A DNA stretch of 64,000 nucleotides from Actinacidiphila yanglinensis (GTDB lineage Bacteria; Actinomycetota; Actinomycetes; Streptomycetales; Streptomycetaceae): contig NZ_FNVU01000033.1 of assembly GCF_900107965.1 (NCBI RefSeq), forward strand, positions 1-64,000, in the 5' to 3' direction. A program made the position numbers and the translations under genes. The notes beneath the pieces are model-generated. The model worked only from the letters and a program-made list of their open reading frames with translations. It searched no databases and had not been told where the DNA came from. Below are positions 51,177-60,285 of this stretch, piece by piece (the stretch's first letter is position 1; each line of letters starts with the position of its first letter).

Positions 51177-54152
51177 ATGGCGGTATCCGAGCAGGACGGC
51201 GGCAGCGGCTCAGCAGCCGTCCACCCTCCCGAACTCGTGGGCCGCGAGCGGGAGATGGCCGAGCTCGCGCGGGCCCTCGACGCGCCGCCGGCGGCGGTGT
51301 GGATCGAGGGCGAGGCCGGAATCGGCAAGAGCAGGCTGCTGCGCGAGTACCTGGCCCGGACCGCGGGCCGCGCCGACCGGGTGCTGCTGGCGCGCTGCCC
51401 GCCGCTGCACCATCCGCAGACGCTGGGGCCGCTGGTCGACGCGGTCCGCCAGGTCACCGAGACGGTGGCGGGGCTGCCGCTGAGCCCGCTGGCGGGTGCG
51501 CTGCGGCCGCTGTTCCCGGAGTGGGCCGCCGACCTGCCGGCCGCCCCCGGGCCGGCCGAGGACCCGACGGCGGTCCGGCACCGGGTGTTCCGGGCGCTGG
51601 CCGAGCTGCTGGCCCGTCTGGACGTCGACGTGCTGGCCGTGGAGGACGTGCACTGGGCGGACGAGGCGACGTTGGAGTTCCTGCTCTTCCTGGCCTCCGG
51701 GGTGCCGCAGCCGGTGGGCCTGGTGGTGACCTGCCGGCCGGAGGACGTGGCGGGCGGCTCGCTGCTGCGGCGACTGGCGGCGCGCCTCGCCGCCGACTCC
51801 GTCTCGGCAGCGGGGCGGCTGCGGCTGGCCCTCCTGCCGCTGGACGTGGCCGGCACGGCGCGGCTGGTGTCGTCGATGCTCGCCGGGGAGCACGTCTCCG
51901 ACGGGTTCGCCGGGTTCGTCCACCGGCGCACCGAGGGCGTGCCGCTGGCGATCGAGGGCGCGGTGCGGCTGATGGCCGACCGGTCCGACCTCAGCCACGG
52001 CGCGGGCGGCTGGGGACGTCGCCGGCTGGACGAGATCGGCGTGCCCGCCACCGTCCGCGACATGGTGCTGGAGCGCCTGGGACGGCTCGGCCCCGACGGG
52101 CGGGCGATGCTGCGGGCCGCGGCGGTGCTGGGCCGGCCCGCCGACGAGACGATCATCCGCGCGGTGGCGGGACTCGCGCCGGGTCGAGCCCAGGCGGGCC
52201 TGATCGAGGCCCTGGACCGCGGGCTGCTGGACGACGAAGGCTGGGGGCAGGTGGCGTTCCGGCACGTGCTGGCCCGCCAGGCGGTGTACGACGCGATCCC
52301 GCCGCCCCGCCGCCGGATGCTGCACCGGCGCGCCGGACGGACCCTGGAGGCCCTGGCCCCGCCGCCCGTGGGGGAGCTGGCCGACCACTTCCGGGTGGCC
52401 GGGGAGAGGAGCGAGTGGTGCCGGTACGCCGAGTGGGCCGCCGACCTGGCGCTTGCCTCCGGTGACGAGACGACCGCGGGCACCCTGCTGCACGACCTGG
52501 TCGTCAACGGCGGCCTGCCACCCGCGTCGACGGTCCGGCTGATCAGGAAGTTCCCGTTCGCGTCGTTCGCGGGGCCGGCCCGGTTCCGGGAGCTGGTGCC
52601 GCCGCTCCGCGCCGCGCTGGCCGCCACGGCGGGCGACGCCGTCCAGGAGGCCGACATCCGCGTCCAACTGGGCAACGTCCTGCTGTTCATGGGTGAGGAC
52701 GACGCGGGCCGCGCCGAGTTGAAGCGGGCGATCCCGCACCTGGGTCACGATCCGGCCGAGGCCGCGCGGGCGATGATGCGCCTCGGCTGGCCGCGCAGCA
52801 GTAGCTGGCCCGTCTCGGCCCACCTGCGATGGCTGGAGCGCGCCGCCGAACTGGAGGTGCCGTCGATGACGGCCGCCGACCGGCTCGGCTTCGCCGCGGA
52901 CCAGGCCACCGCCCGGCTCATGCTGGGCGAGACCGACGGGTGGGCGCTGGAGGCGGGGATACCCGACGACGCCGACGCCCCGGCGGAGTGGCAGCAGATC
53001 ACCCGCGCCAACGTGAACCTCGGGGACATGGCGATGCTGTGGGGCCGGTACGCGGTCGCCGCCCGGAGGTTGGACACGGCTCTGGCGCTGGCCGACCGTC
53101 GGCGGTACCGGCGCTACGAGTCCGTCGCCCTGGTGACCCGGACCCATCTGGACTGGCTCACCGGCGCCTGGGACGGCCTCGCCGAACGGGCCGCCGCGCT
53201 CGCGGAGTCGGAGGACATCCTCCCGCTCGCGCGGCTGGAGGTGCTGTTCGTCGTCGGGCAGCAGCAGGCCGCGGCGGGCGCGTACGGGCCGGCCGCCGAG
53301 CGACTGCGTCTGGTGCTCGACGGGGAGGTGGACAGCGGGGCGCTCGCGGACTCGATGGAACCCGCGGCGGCGCTGGCCCGGTTGGCGCTCGCCGCCGGCC
53401 GCGTCGACGAGGCGCTGGACATCACCGAGGAGCCGGCCGCCCTCATCGCCCGCAAGCGCACCTGGGTCTGGGCCTCGGACCTCGGCCCCGTCCGGGTGGC
53501 CGCGCTGGCCGCCGCCGGGCGGGTCGAGGAGGCCGCGAAGCTGACCGCGGCCTTCGCCCGGGGGCTGCGCGGCCGCGACGCGCCGGGGCCGCGCGCCGGA
53601 CTGGCCACCTGCCGGGCGGTCCTGGCCGACGCGCGCGGCGAACATGCCTCGGCCGCCCGGCTGTTCGCCCGGGCGGCAGCGGCCTGGCAGGTCCTTCCCC
53701 GGCCGTACGAGGCACTGTTGGCCCAGGAGCGGCAGGCCCGCTGCCAGATCGCCGCGGGACAGCGGGAGGTGGCACTGTCCCTCCTGGCGGAGGTACGCGA
53801 ACGGCTGATCACCCTGGGCGCCCTCGGCGACGCCGACCGGGTGGTGTCCTGCCTGCGCGAGTACGGCGTCCCCGCGAAGCGGCCCCAGCGCGGTGGCCGC
53901 CGGGCCAACGGCAACCGGTTGTCCCCGCGGGAACTGGAGGTCACCCGCCTGGTGGCCACCGGCCGCAGCAACCGGCAGATCGCCGAGACGCTCTTCCTGT
54001 CCCCCAAGACCGTGGCCCAGCACCTGAGTTCGTCGATGCGCAAGCTCGGCGTCTCCTCGCGCACCGCCCTGGCGGTTCTCGCGACCAGCGCGGAGTTCGC
54101 GCAGCGGGACGTACCGGACCGGCGGCCCGGCGGCGGTGCCAAAAATAGGTGA
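51177..54152 (+). CDS. LAL-family LuxR regulator (AAA ATPase)
   Basis: 991 residues from ATG at 51177, with GAGGGG upstream; a GTG at 51150 would add nine residues. Walker A is GEAGIGKS (45-52) and Walker B is LAVEDVHWAD near 165. A long TPR-like helical middle follows, and the C-terminal LuxR helix-turn-helix (LSPRELEVTRLVATGRSNRQIAETLFLSPKTVAQHLSSSMRKLGVSSRTALAVL, shown as one domain, about 915-970). Large ATP-binding LuxR proteins are pathway activators in antibiotic and sugar clusters of Streptomyces. The next two genes, a secreted protein and a sedolisin, are the nearest candidates for its targets. Confidence 0.92.
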   Translation: MAVSEQDGGSGSAAVHPPELVGREREMAELARALDAPPAAVWIEGEAGIGKSRLLREYLARTAGRADRVLLARCPPLHHPQTLGPLVDAVRQVTETVAGLPLSPLAGALRPLFPEWAADLPAAPGPAEDPTAVRHRVFRALAELLARLDVDVLAVEDVHWADEATLEFLLFLASGVPQPVGLVVTCRPEDVAGGSLLRRLAARLAADSVSAAGRLRLALLPLDVAGTARLVSSMLAGEHVSDGFAGFVHRRTEGVPLAIEGAVRLMADRSDLSHGAGGWGRRRLDEIGVPATVRDMVLERLGRLGPDGRAMLRAAAVLGRPADETIIRAVAGLAPGRAQAGLIEALDRGLLDDEGWGQVAFRHVLARQAVYDAIPPPRRRMLHRRAGRTLEALAPPPVGELADHFRVAGERSEWCRYAEWAADLALASGDETTAGTLLHDLVVNGGLPPASTVRLIRKFPFASFAGPARFRELVPPLRAALAATAGDAVQEADIRVQLGNVLLFMGEDDAGRAELKRAIPHLGHDPAEAARAMMRLGWPRSSSWPVSAHLRWLERAAELEVPSMTAADRLGFAADQATARLMLGETDGWALEAGIPDDADAPAEWQQITRANVNLGDMAMLWGRYAVAARRLDTALALADRRRYRRYESVALVTRTHLDWLTGAWDGLAERAAALAESEDILPLARLEVLFVVGQQQAAAGAYGPAAERLRLVLDGEVDSGALADSMEPAAALARLALAAGRVDEALDITEEPAALIARKRTWVWASDLGPVRVAALAAAGRVEEAAKLTAAFARGLRGRDAPGPRAGLATCRAVLADARGEHASAARLFARAAAAWQVLPRPYEALLAQERQARCQIAAGQREVALSLLAEVRERLITLGALGDADRVVSCLREYGVPAKRPQRGGRRANGNRLSPRELEVTRLVATGRSNRQIAETLFLSPKTVAQHLSSSMRKLGVSSRTALAVLATSAEFAQRDVPDRRPGGGAKNR

Positions 54153-54292
54153 TCCGCCGGATGCCCGGCCGGGCCGGCTGAGGCCAGAGTTACCGGACAG
54201 GCGCGCCACAGGTCGTCGAGTGCGACCGGGCGTGCTTCGGCAGTCGCGTCGTGGGGACACCTCCGGGTCCGCCCAACCCGGGCCCACGGCAG

Positions 54293-54354
54293 GGCACTTC
54301 CAGGCCCGGCACTTCCAGGTCCGCCCGATCTCGGCCCGCAGCAGGGCACTTCGG
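54293..54354. repeat. Three direct repeats GGCACTTC in the promoter of the secreted protein
   Basis: GGCACTTCCAGG occurs at 54293-54304 and 54308-54319, and GGCACTTCGG at 54345-54354. They precede the gene at 54439 by about 90-145 bases and could be binding sites for the LAL regulator encoded just upstream. Confidence 0.55.
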
Positions 54355-54438
54355 CCCCCCGCCGGACGGGATTCGCACCGCACGCTCTCGGCGACGCCGC
54401 CGAAGGCGCATGTCCCCTGCACAAGGAGAAGTCGAGTG

Positions 54439-56874
54439 ATGAGTGATCACAGACGTCGCCCGCGGCTGCCGGCGGGGCCGAGCCGGCGCTTCACGCGCCG
54501 GCTGGCCGTGCTCGCCGCGCCGCTGCTGGCGCTGTCGCTGACCGTCGCGCTGAACGCCGCCCCGGCACAGGCCGATCCACCCGCCGCCCTCGACGCGGCC
54601 TCCGCGCAGACCGAAGTACCGGCCGCGCAGACCGGCGCGCCCACCGCCCCGGCGGGCTCCGCGACGCCCGGGGACGGGCAGACCGTCACGACACTGACCG
54701 GCGGAAAGATCCTGATCCGCCCCGACGGCACGCAGGAGGATCAGGGCGGCGGCCCCGCGCTGAACTACTCGGGCCCGAACGGCGACCACTACGTCGTGCC
54801 GGCGGAGGCCGCCCCGTACGCCGGCAGGTCGCTGGACTGGACGCTGTTCGACGTCTCCGCGCTGGTCCGCGACCACGTCACCGACGGGGCGAGGATCCCC
54901 GTGGCGCTGTCGTTCAGCAGCGCCGGTGCGAGCGCGCCGCCCGGGATCACCCTCACCTCCTCCGGCTCGGGCATCAGCGCCGTGGGCTACATGACCCCCG
55001 CCTCCGCCCAGGAGTTCGGCGCGTACCTGCGCGGCCGGATCGCCGCCGACGTCGCCGCGGGCAGGCCCGCCGGCACCACTGCGCTGCCCGGCGTGAACCG
55101 GCTGGCGCTGGCCGCCGCCGCGCCCGGCCAGGGCGTGACCCCGCAGTACGCCTACCAGGTCGCGCAGTTCGACACCCCGGGGCTGACGGGGCAGGCGAAC
55201 GCGATCATCAGGCTGTGGGACATGGACTCCTTCACGGCGGTGTCGACCACGATCGCCTCCTCCGACGGGATCGCCCGGATCGCCCTGCCGGCCGGCCGCT
55301 ACTTCGCCGTCGCGCAGTTCGGCGAGTTCGACGACCAGGGCAACCCGGTCGAACTGCGGTACGTGTCCGCCGGTTTCACCGTGCCCGACAGCAGCGGCAC
55401 CGTCACCACGGTGAACCTGGACGAGAAGAGCGCCACGACGCGCTCCACCGCGGCCACTCCGCGGCCGGCCCGGCAGATCAACCAGACCGTCGCCTGGGGG
55501 CTGCAGAGCGCCACCGGGGACTGGGACATCATCTCGACGGTGGTCGAAGGTGCGAAGGGAACCGACATCCAGGGCGAGCCCGGAACCGACGTGTACGTCG
55601 CGCCGACGTCCTCGGGCCCGCCCGCCGGGAAGCTCCGCTACTTCGTCCAGTGGGACGGCATCGCACCCTCGTCCCGGGGCGACTTCCCGTACGCCGGTGA
55701 GAGTGCCTACCCCTACCGGTACGACCTGGCGTTCGGCTGGGACGACCGGATCCCGAAGGGCCCCTACCCGGTGCGGAACCGCGACCTGGCCACGGTCCAC
55801 GAGCACCTCTACGCCGACCCGGCCCAGACCCCCGCGGACTTCGAGTTCTCCAAGGCGCCCATCGACCCCGTCCTGCCCGCGGAGTTCGCCGCGATCCAGA
55901 CGACCGACGGGCTGCCCCGCGAGGCGCCCGGCGACTTCACCGACTACGTCGGCACCGCGGACGGGGGCGACTGGATCTTCAACGCGGACATCGGACCGGG
56001 CTACGGCCTCGACGAGACCATGGCCGACCCGCGCACCTACGCCGGCGGCCACGTGTACGCGACCGACTGGGGACGCGGGCCGCTGAGCCCGCAGTGGGGC
56101 CAGCACCTGCCGCGACCGGACGCCCTGTACCAGAACTGCGAGGCGTGCGTCACCGAGAACGCGGGCGAGGACTACCTGACCGCGCTCTACCCCGCCGACG
56201 CCCAGGACACCCAGCAGGCCGCGAGCGGCGTCCGGTACCTCGACGAGAGCGGCGCCTGCTACGTCAACGGGCAGCTCTTCGCGGGCTATCCGGCCTGCAT
56301 CGACGACCACGCCCTCTCCGCGGACAGCGGTACCCCGGCCGAACCGAACACCTACCGCCTGGTCTACGACACCAGCCTGAGGCCCACGCTGCCCCTGTAC
56401 AGCCAGGCCACCTCGACCCACACGGACCTGACGTTCAGGTTCGCCTACAAGGCGCAGCCACCCGCGGACATGGCGCTGCCGTCCGGCTACCAGTGCACCG
56501 AGTACCCCGTCCAGGGCGCCTGCGAGATCCTGCCGGTGCTCACCCTCGGCTACCAGCTGGACGAGAACGAGCTGAACACCAGCTCCGCCCCGGTCCAGCA
56601 GCTGAAACTGGACGTCGGCCACCTGACCTACGACGGCATCGGGTCGCACGCCGCGATCACCTCCGCCTCGGTGGACGTGTCCTTCGACGGCGGCACCACC
56701 TGGCAGCACGCGGTGGCCGGCGGACGCGACGGCCACTACACCGCGCACTGGCGCAACCCGGCCTCCGCCCGGGGGACGAGCCCCGCGCTGCGCGTGACCG
56801 CCACCGACGCCGACGGCGGGTCGATCACCCAGGTCATCGACAACGCCTACACCCTCGCCGCGCACGCGCGCTGA
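54439..56874 (+). CDS. Large secreted protein of unknown function
   Basis: 811 residues from ATG at 54439 (AAGGAG nine bases upstream; GTG at 54436 is possible). A signal peptide runs to about residue 46 (cleavage near AQA-DPP). After an Ala/Pro-rich stretch, TVTTLTGGKILIRPDG resembles the propeptide opening of large subtilisin-like proteases of actinomycetes, but I find no S8 catalytic triad. Then several beta-rich regions follow, with TDLTFRFAYKAQP and ASVDVSFDGGTTWQHA near the end (Ig-like repeats). It could be a protease remnant, an adhesin or an accessory. The sedolisin gene follows 23 bases later, so they are co-transcribed. Confidence 0.75.
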   Translation: MSDHRRRPRLPAGPSRRFTRRLAVLAAPLLALSLTVALNAAPAQADPPAALDAASAQTEVPAAQTGAPTAPAGSATPGDGQTVTTLTGGKILIRPDGTQEDQGGGPALNYSGPNGDHYVVPAEAAPYAGRSLDWTLFDVSALVRDHVTDGARIPVALSFSSAGASAPPGITLTSSGSGISAVGYMTPASAQEFGAYLRGRIAADVAAGRPAGTTALPGVNRLALAAAAPGQGVTPQYAYQVAQFDTPGLTGQANAIIRLWDMDSFTAVSTTIASSDGIARIALPAGRYFAVAQFGEFDDQGNPVELRYVSAGFTVPDSSGTVTTVNLDEKSATTRSTAATPRPARQINQTVAWGLQSATGDWDIISTVVEGAKGTDIQGEPGTDVYVAPTSSGPPAGKLRYFVQWDGIAPSSRGDFPYAGESAYPYRYDLAFGWDDRIPKGPYPVRNRDLATVHEHLYADPAQTPADFEFSKAPIDPVLPAEFAAIQTTDGLPREAPGDFTDYVGTADGGDWIFNADIGPGYGLDETMADPRTYAGGHVYATDWGRGPLSPQWGQHLPRPDALYQNCEACVTENAGEDYLTALYPADAQDTQQAASGVRYLDESGACYVNGQLFAGYPACIDDHALSADSGTPAEPNTYRLVYDTSLRPTLPLYSQATSTHTDLTFRFAYKAQPPADMALPSGYQCTEYPVQGACEILPVLTLGYQLDENELNTSSAPVQQLKLDVGHLTYDGIGSHAAITSASVDVSFDGGTTWQHAVAGGRDGHYTAHWRNPASARGTSPALRVTATDADGGSITQVIDNAYTLAAHAR

Positions 56875-56897
56875 TCCGGCCGGAAGGAACGAGAACC

Positions 56898-58199
56898 ATG
56901 GTGAGACGCCTCATCCAGGGCACGGCGATACCCGCCGCGCTGGCCGCGATCGCCCTCTTCTTCGCAGCACCCGGTGCGGCGGCCGCGAACCCGGCCGCCC
57001 ACGCGCCCCAGGGCACGCACGCGCCGCGACACGGCCGGCAACCGTCGAACGTCCAGGACGCCTGCCCGACGGCCGCGCGCGGGCAGGTCCGCTGCATGGC
57101 CCTGGTCCGCACCGACGTGCACGGCGGCCGCGGTGCCCGGGGCCCCGGCGCGCGCACCGCCGCCGGAGCCGCGGACCCGACCCCGCTGCCGTCCGGATAC
57201 AGCCCGGCCGACCTCCACTCCGCCTACAACCTGCCGTCCACGGGAGGCGGCGGGCAGACCGTCGCCGTCGTCGAGGCCTACGACAACCCCACCGCCGAAG
57301 CCGACCTGTCCGTCTACCGCACCACCTACGGGCTGTCCGCCTGCACCACCGCCAACGGCTGCTTCACCAAGGTCGACCAGGAGGGCGAGCAGGCCGGCTA
57401 CCCGGCCGGCGACCAGTACACGGGCTGGGGCCTGGAGACCGCACTGGACCTGGACGCGGTCTCGGCGGTCTGCGAGAGCTGCCACATCCTGCTGGTGGAG
57501 GCAGACAGTCCCGACGAGGCCGACGTCGCCGCCGCGGAGAACACCGCCGCCCGCCTCGGGGCGACCGAGATCTCCAACAGCTACGGCGAGGACGAGAGTT
57601 ACGGGATGCTCGGGTACGCGTCCGCCTACGACCACCCCGGAGTGGCGATCACCGCGGCGTCCGGCGACCTCGGCTTCTCGGTACCGAAGTTCCCGGCCGT
57701 GCTGCCCACGGTCACGGCCGTCGGCGGCACGTCACTGGTACGGGACCCGGGCACCGCGCGGGGCTGGTCGGAGACGGCCTGGGGCGAGTCGAGCAGCGGC
57801 TGCTCGGCCTGGCTCGACAAGCCCGCCTGGCAGACGGACGTCCCCGACTGCCCCGGCCGCGTCACCGCCGACGTGTCCGCCGACTCCGACCCCAACACCG
57901 GCGGCCTCGCCATCTACGACACCACCCCCGACATCGCCGGATCCCCCGGCTGGATCCAGGAGGGCGGCACCAGCCTCGCCTCACCGATCGTGGCCGCCGT
58001 CATCGCCCTGGCCGGAAACCCGGGCGACTTCCCCGACGCCTCCCGCCTGTACGCCCACACCGGCGACCTGTACGACGTGACCGGCGGCTCCAACGGGGCC
58101 TACGGGTTCGACTGCGGCGGTGACAACCTGTGCACCGGTGAGCCCGGTTACGACGGCCCCACCGGTCTGGGCACGCCGAACGGCCTCGGCGCCTTCTAG
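56898..58199 (+). CDS. Secreted sedolisin-like serine-carboxyl peptidase (S53)
   Basis: 433 residues from ATG at 56898 (AAGGAACGAG upstream). A signal peptide (to about residue 33) precedes a short pro-region and a mature domain that begins near GYSPADLHSAYNLP, the usual S53 opening. The catalytic residues are readable: Glu and Asp in LETALDLD, Asp in ASGDLG and the nucleophile Ser in GGTSLASP. The C-terminal DGPTGLGTPNG is part of the calcium site of this family. The pro-region is much shorter than in most sedolisins. It acts outside the cell, best at acidic pH in known relatives. Confidence 0.9.
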   Translation: MVRRLIQGTAIPAALAAIALFFAAPGAAAANPAAHAPQGTHAPRHGRQPSNVQDACPTAARGQVRCMALVRTDVHGGRGARGPGARTAAGAADPTPLPSGYSPADLHSAYNLPSTGGGGQTVAVVEAYDNPTAEADLSVYRTTYGLSACTTANGCFTKVDQEGEQAGYPAGDQYTGWGLETALDLDAVSAVCESCHILLVEADSPDEADVAAAENTAARLGATEISNSYGEDESYGMLGYASAYDHPGVAITAASGDLGFSVPKFPAVLPTVTAVGGTSLVRDPGTARGWSETAWGESSSGCSAWLDKPAWQTDVPDCPGRVTADVSADSDPNTGGLAIYDTTPDIAGSPGWIQEGGTSLASPIVAAVIALAGNPGDFPDASRLYAHTGDLYDVTGGSNGAYGFDCGGDNLCTGEPGYDGPTGLGTPNGLGAF

Positions 58200-58231
58200 C
58201 ACCCCCCACAGCGATCCGCGGTGCGTTCACC

Positions 58232-58267
58232 CGGCGGAAGCGGCCCTCCCGGGGGCCGCTTCCGCCG
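58232..58267 (+). terminator. Strong hairpin terminator after the sedolisin gene
   Basis: CGGCGGAAGCGGCCC (58232-58246) pairs with GGGCCGCTTCCGCCG (58253-58267) in a perfect 15-bp stem, loop six bases, 33 bases after the stop codon. Confidence 0.85.
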
Positions 58268-58629
58268 ACTCGCCTTCCTGGCCGCCGCGTTCCCGCGTTA
58301 CCGCCTCACCGCCCGAACAGCGGCACAGCGCCCCTCCCCCGGTCAGGATCCTGCCCGCGTCCCCTCCGGTTGCCGGGCCGATTCGCGGGTTTTATGGTGA
58401 TCATTCGGGCGCCGGCCGCGGTGCGTGTTCCGCCAGGCCGTTCAGAGGTCGTCGCGCAGCCCCTCGGGGTGCTCCTTCACGATCGGCGGCCGCCTCCTCA
58501 CGGTCCGGCACGGCACCGGCGACCGCATCCCGCCCATCGGGGCGAGCGGCGCCCGCCCGACAGGGCGCGGGGACCCCGTGAGGGGAAAGCGCGCCTGCGC
58601 CGTAGGAGGTCGTCACGGGCATACTCGCG
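58268..58629. other. Intergenic region before the DMT transporter
   Basis: About 360 bases without a supported gene. The only clear element is GGAGG at 58605-58609, a good ribosome site. It is followed in frame by GTC and ACG (58612 and 58615) rather than by a normal start, so the transporter start is uncertain. GGTTTTATGGTGAT near 58390 could be part of a promoter. Confidence 0.5.
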
Positions 58630-59481
58630 GTGGTTTTCGGAGTGCTCGGTGCCGCGAGCAACGCGACGGGAACCGCTTTCCAGCGCGAAGCCGCGTCCAC
58701 GCTGAAGCAGGGCGGCGGGCTTCACTTCGTCCTGATGCTCGTGCGCAAGCCCGCCTGGACGATCGGCGTCCTCGGCGTGATGGGCGCGGCGCTGTTCCAG
58801 GCCCTGGCCCTGCTCAACGGGCCGATCGCGCTCGTCCAGCCGCTGTTCGTGCTGGAACTGCCCTTCGCCCTGATCATCGTCGGGCACCTGCTGCACCGCC
58901 GGATCCCGTCCGAGGGATGGTACGGCGTGGCCAGTGTGGTGGCCGGTCTCGGGCTGCTGCTGGGCGCGGCCGCACCGCACGGCGGCGGGGCGCAGGCGCC
59001 GCTCAGCCGATGGATCCCGGCGCTCGTCGTGTGCTACGCGCTGATGGCCGGGGCCGTGGTCATCAGCCGCGCCCCCTCCTCCCCGCAGGTCCGCGCCGTG
59101 ACGCTGGGGGTGGCCGCCGCCGTGGGAAACGCGACGACCGCCGCTCTCCTGAAGTCCGCGACCACGACCTTCTCCGACCACGGCGTCGTCGCGTTCCTCA
59201 GCGCCTGGCAGACCTACGGCTTCGCGCTCACGGGCATCGCGGCCGTCCTCCTGCTGGAGAACGCGTTGCAGGCCGGCCCGCTGGCCGCCTCACAGTCGGC
59301 GCTGACCATCGGCGACGCCCTCGTCAGCCTGGTGCTGGGCGTCACGGTGTTCCAGGAGACGATCCGCGCCGGCGCGTGGATACTGCTGGAACTCCTCGGC
59401 CTCGTCTTCATGTGCTTCGGCGTCTTCCTGCTCACCCGCGCCATCCCCAGGATCAGAACGGTCGGCCGTCGGGCGGCGTAG
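58630..59481 (+). CDS. DMT/EamA-like transporter
   Basis: 283 residues from GTG at 58630, but the best ribosome site (GGAGG) points to a non-canonical start four to six codons earlier, which would add TGILA and complete the first helix. About eight to nine helices are readable, with MVFGVLGAASNATGTAFQREA at the start and LGVTVFQETIRAGAWILLELLGL near the end, the EamA-like repeat of magnesium/small-molecule DMT proteins. It is similar to a group of actinomycete membrane proteins of unknown substrate. It is followed at once by the DJ-1 gene at 59539. Confidence 0.8.
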   Translation: MVFGVLGAASNATGTAFQREAASTLKQGGGLHFVLMLVRKPAWTIGVLGVMGAALFQALALLNGPIALVQPLFVLELPFALIIVGHLLHRRIPSEGWYGVASVVAGLGLLLGAAAPHGGGAQAPLSRWIPALVVCYALMAGAVVISRAPSSPQVRAVTLGVAAAVGNATTAALLKSATTTFSDHGVVAFLSAWQTYGFALTGIAAVLLLENALQAGPLAASQSALTIGDALVSLVLGVTVFQETIRAGAWILLELLGLVFMCFGVFLLTRAIPRIRTVGRRAA

Positions 59482-59538
59482 CGAGCGCGGCCGGAGCAAC
59501 GCGCGCCGGCCCGCGGCGGCCGCTGTCATGATGCACGC

Positions 59539-60285
59539 ATGCGCGTCTTGATGCCGATACCGGACCGGGACTTCGACGTGACCGAGGTGGCCGTGCCCTG
59601 GAGCGTGCTCACCGCGGCCGGGCACGAGGTCGTCCCCGTCACCGAACGGCCCGGAACGCGGCCCGCGGCCGATCCACGGCTCCTGGACGGCGTGCTGTTC
59701 GGCCGGCTCGGTGCCACGCCCGACGCGAAGGCCGCGTACGCACGGTTCGTCGACGCTGTCGGGGCCACCCGCTCGACGGGCTGGGCGGACATGGACGTGG
59801 CGGCGTTCGACGGGCTGCTGCTGCCCGGCGGGCACGCCCCCGGCATGCGCCAGTACCTGGGCTCGGCCGCGCTGCGGGAGCAGGTGGCCCGCTTCTGGGC
59901 ACTGGACCGGCCGGTCGGCGCGATCTGCCACGGGGTCCTCGTCCTGGCCCGCACCCTCGACCCCGCGACGGGGCGCAGCCTGCTCGCCGACCGCCGCACC
60001 ACCTGCCTGCCCCGGTACATGGAACGCACCGCCTACTGGACCACCGCGTGGCGCCTCGGCCGGTACTACCGCACCTATCCCGCGTACGTCGAGGAAGAGG
60101 TGCGCGGCGCCCTCACGGACCCCGCGGCGCAGTTCGAACGGGGACCGCGGGTGCTGACCCGGCGGGGACGCGAGGACGACGACACCCACGCCTTCGTCGT
60201 CGAGGACGGCAACTACCTGTCCGCCCGCTGGCCCGGCGACGCCCACCTCTTCGCGCGCCGCTACCTGGAACTCCTGGGCGGCTAG
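59539..60285 (+). CDS. DJ-1/PfpI family protein
   Basis: 248 residues from ATG at 59539. ICHGVLVLAR has the nucleophile Cys of the DJ-1 superfamily, and LLPGGHAPGMRQYL has the conserved GGH neighbourhood. The opening VLMPIPDRDFDVTEVAVPWSVLTAAGH is like ThiJ/PfpI proteins of unknown role. The C-terminus is longer than usual and includes HAFVVEDGNYLSARWPGDAH. It is the last gene before the convergent fumarase, their ends overlapping by four bases. Confidence 0.87.
   Translation: MRVLMPIPDRDFDVTEVAVPWSVLTAAGHEVVPVTERPGTRPAADPRLLDGVLFGRLGATPDAKAAYARFVDAVGATRSTGWADMDVAAFDGLLLPGGHAPGMRQYLGSAALREQVARFWALDRPVGAICHGVLVLARTLDPATGRSLLADRRTTCLPRYMERTAYWTTAWRLGRYYRTYPAYVEEEVRGALTDPAAQFERGPRVLTRRGREDDDTHAFVVEDGNYLSARWPGDAHLFARRYLELLGG

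Noticed and set aside
51210..54422. 1070-residue minus-strand frame
   Set aside because: Antisense to the LAL regulator whose Walker and LuxR motifs are intact.
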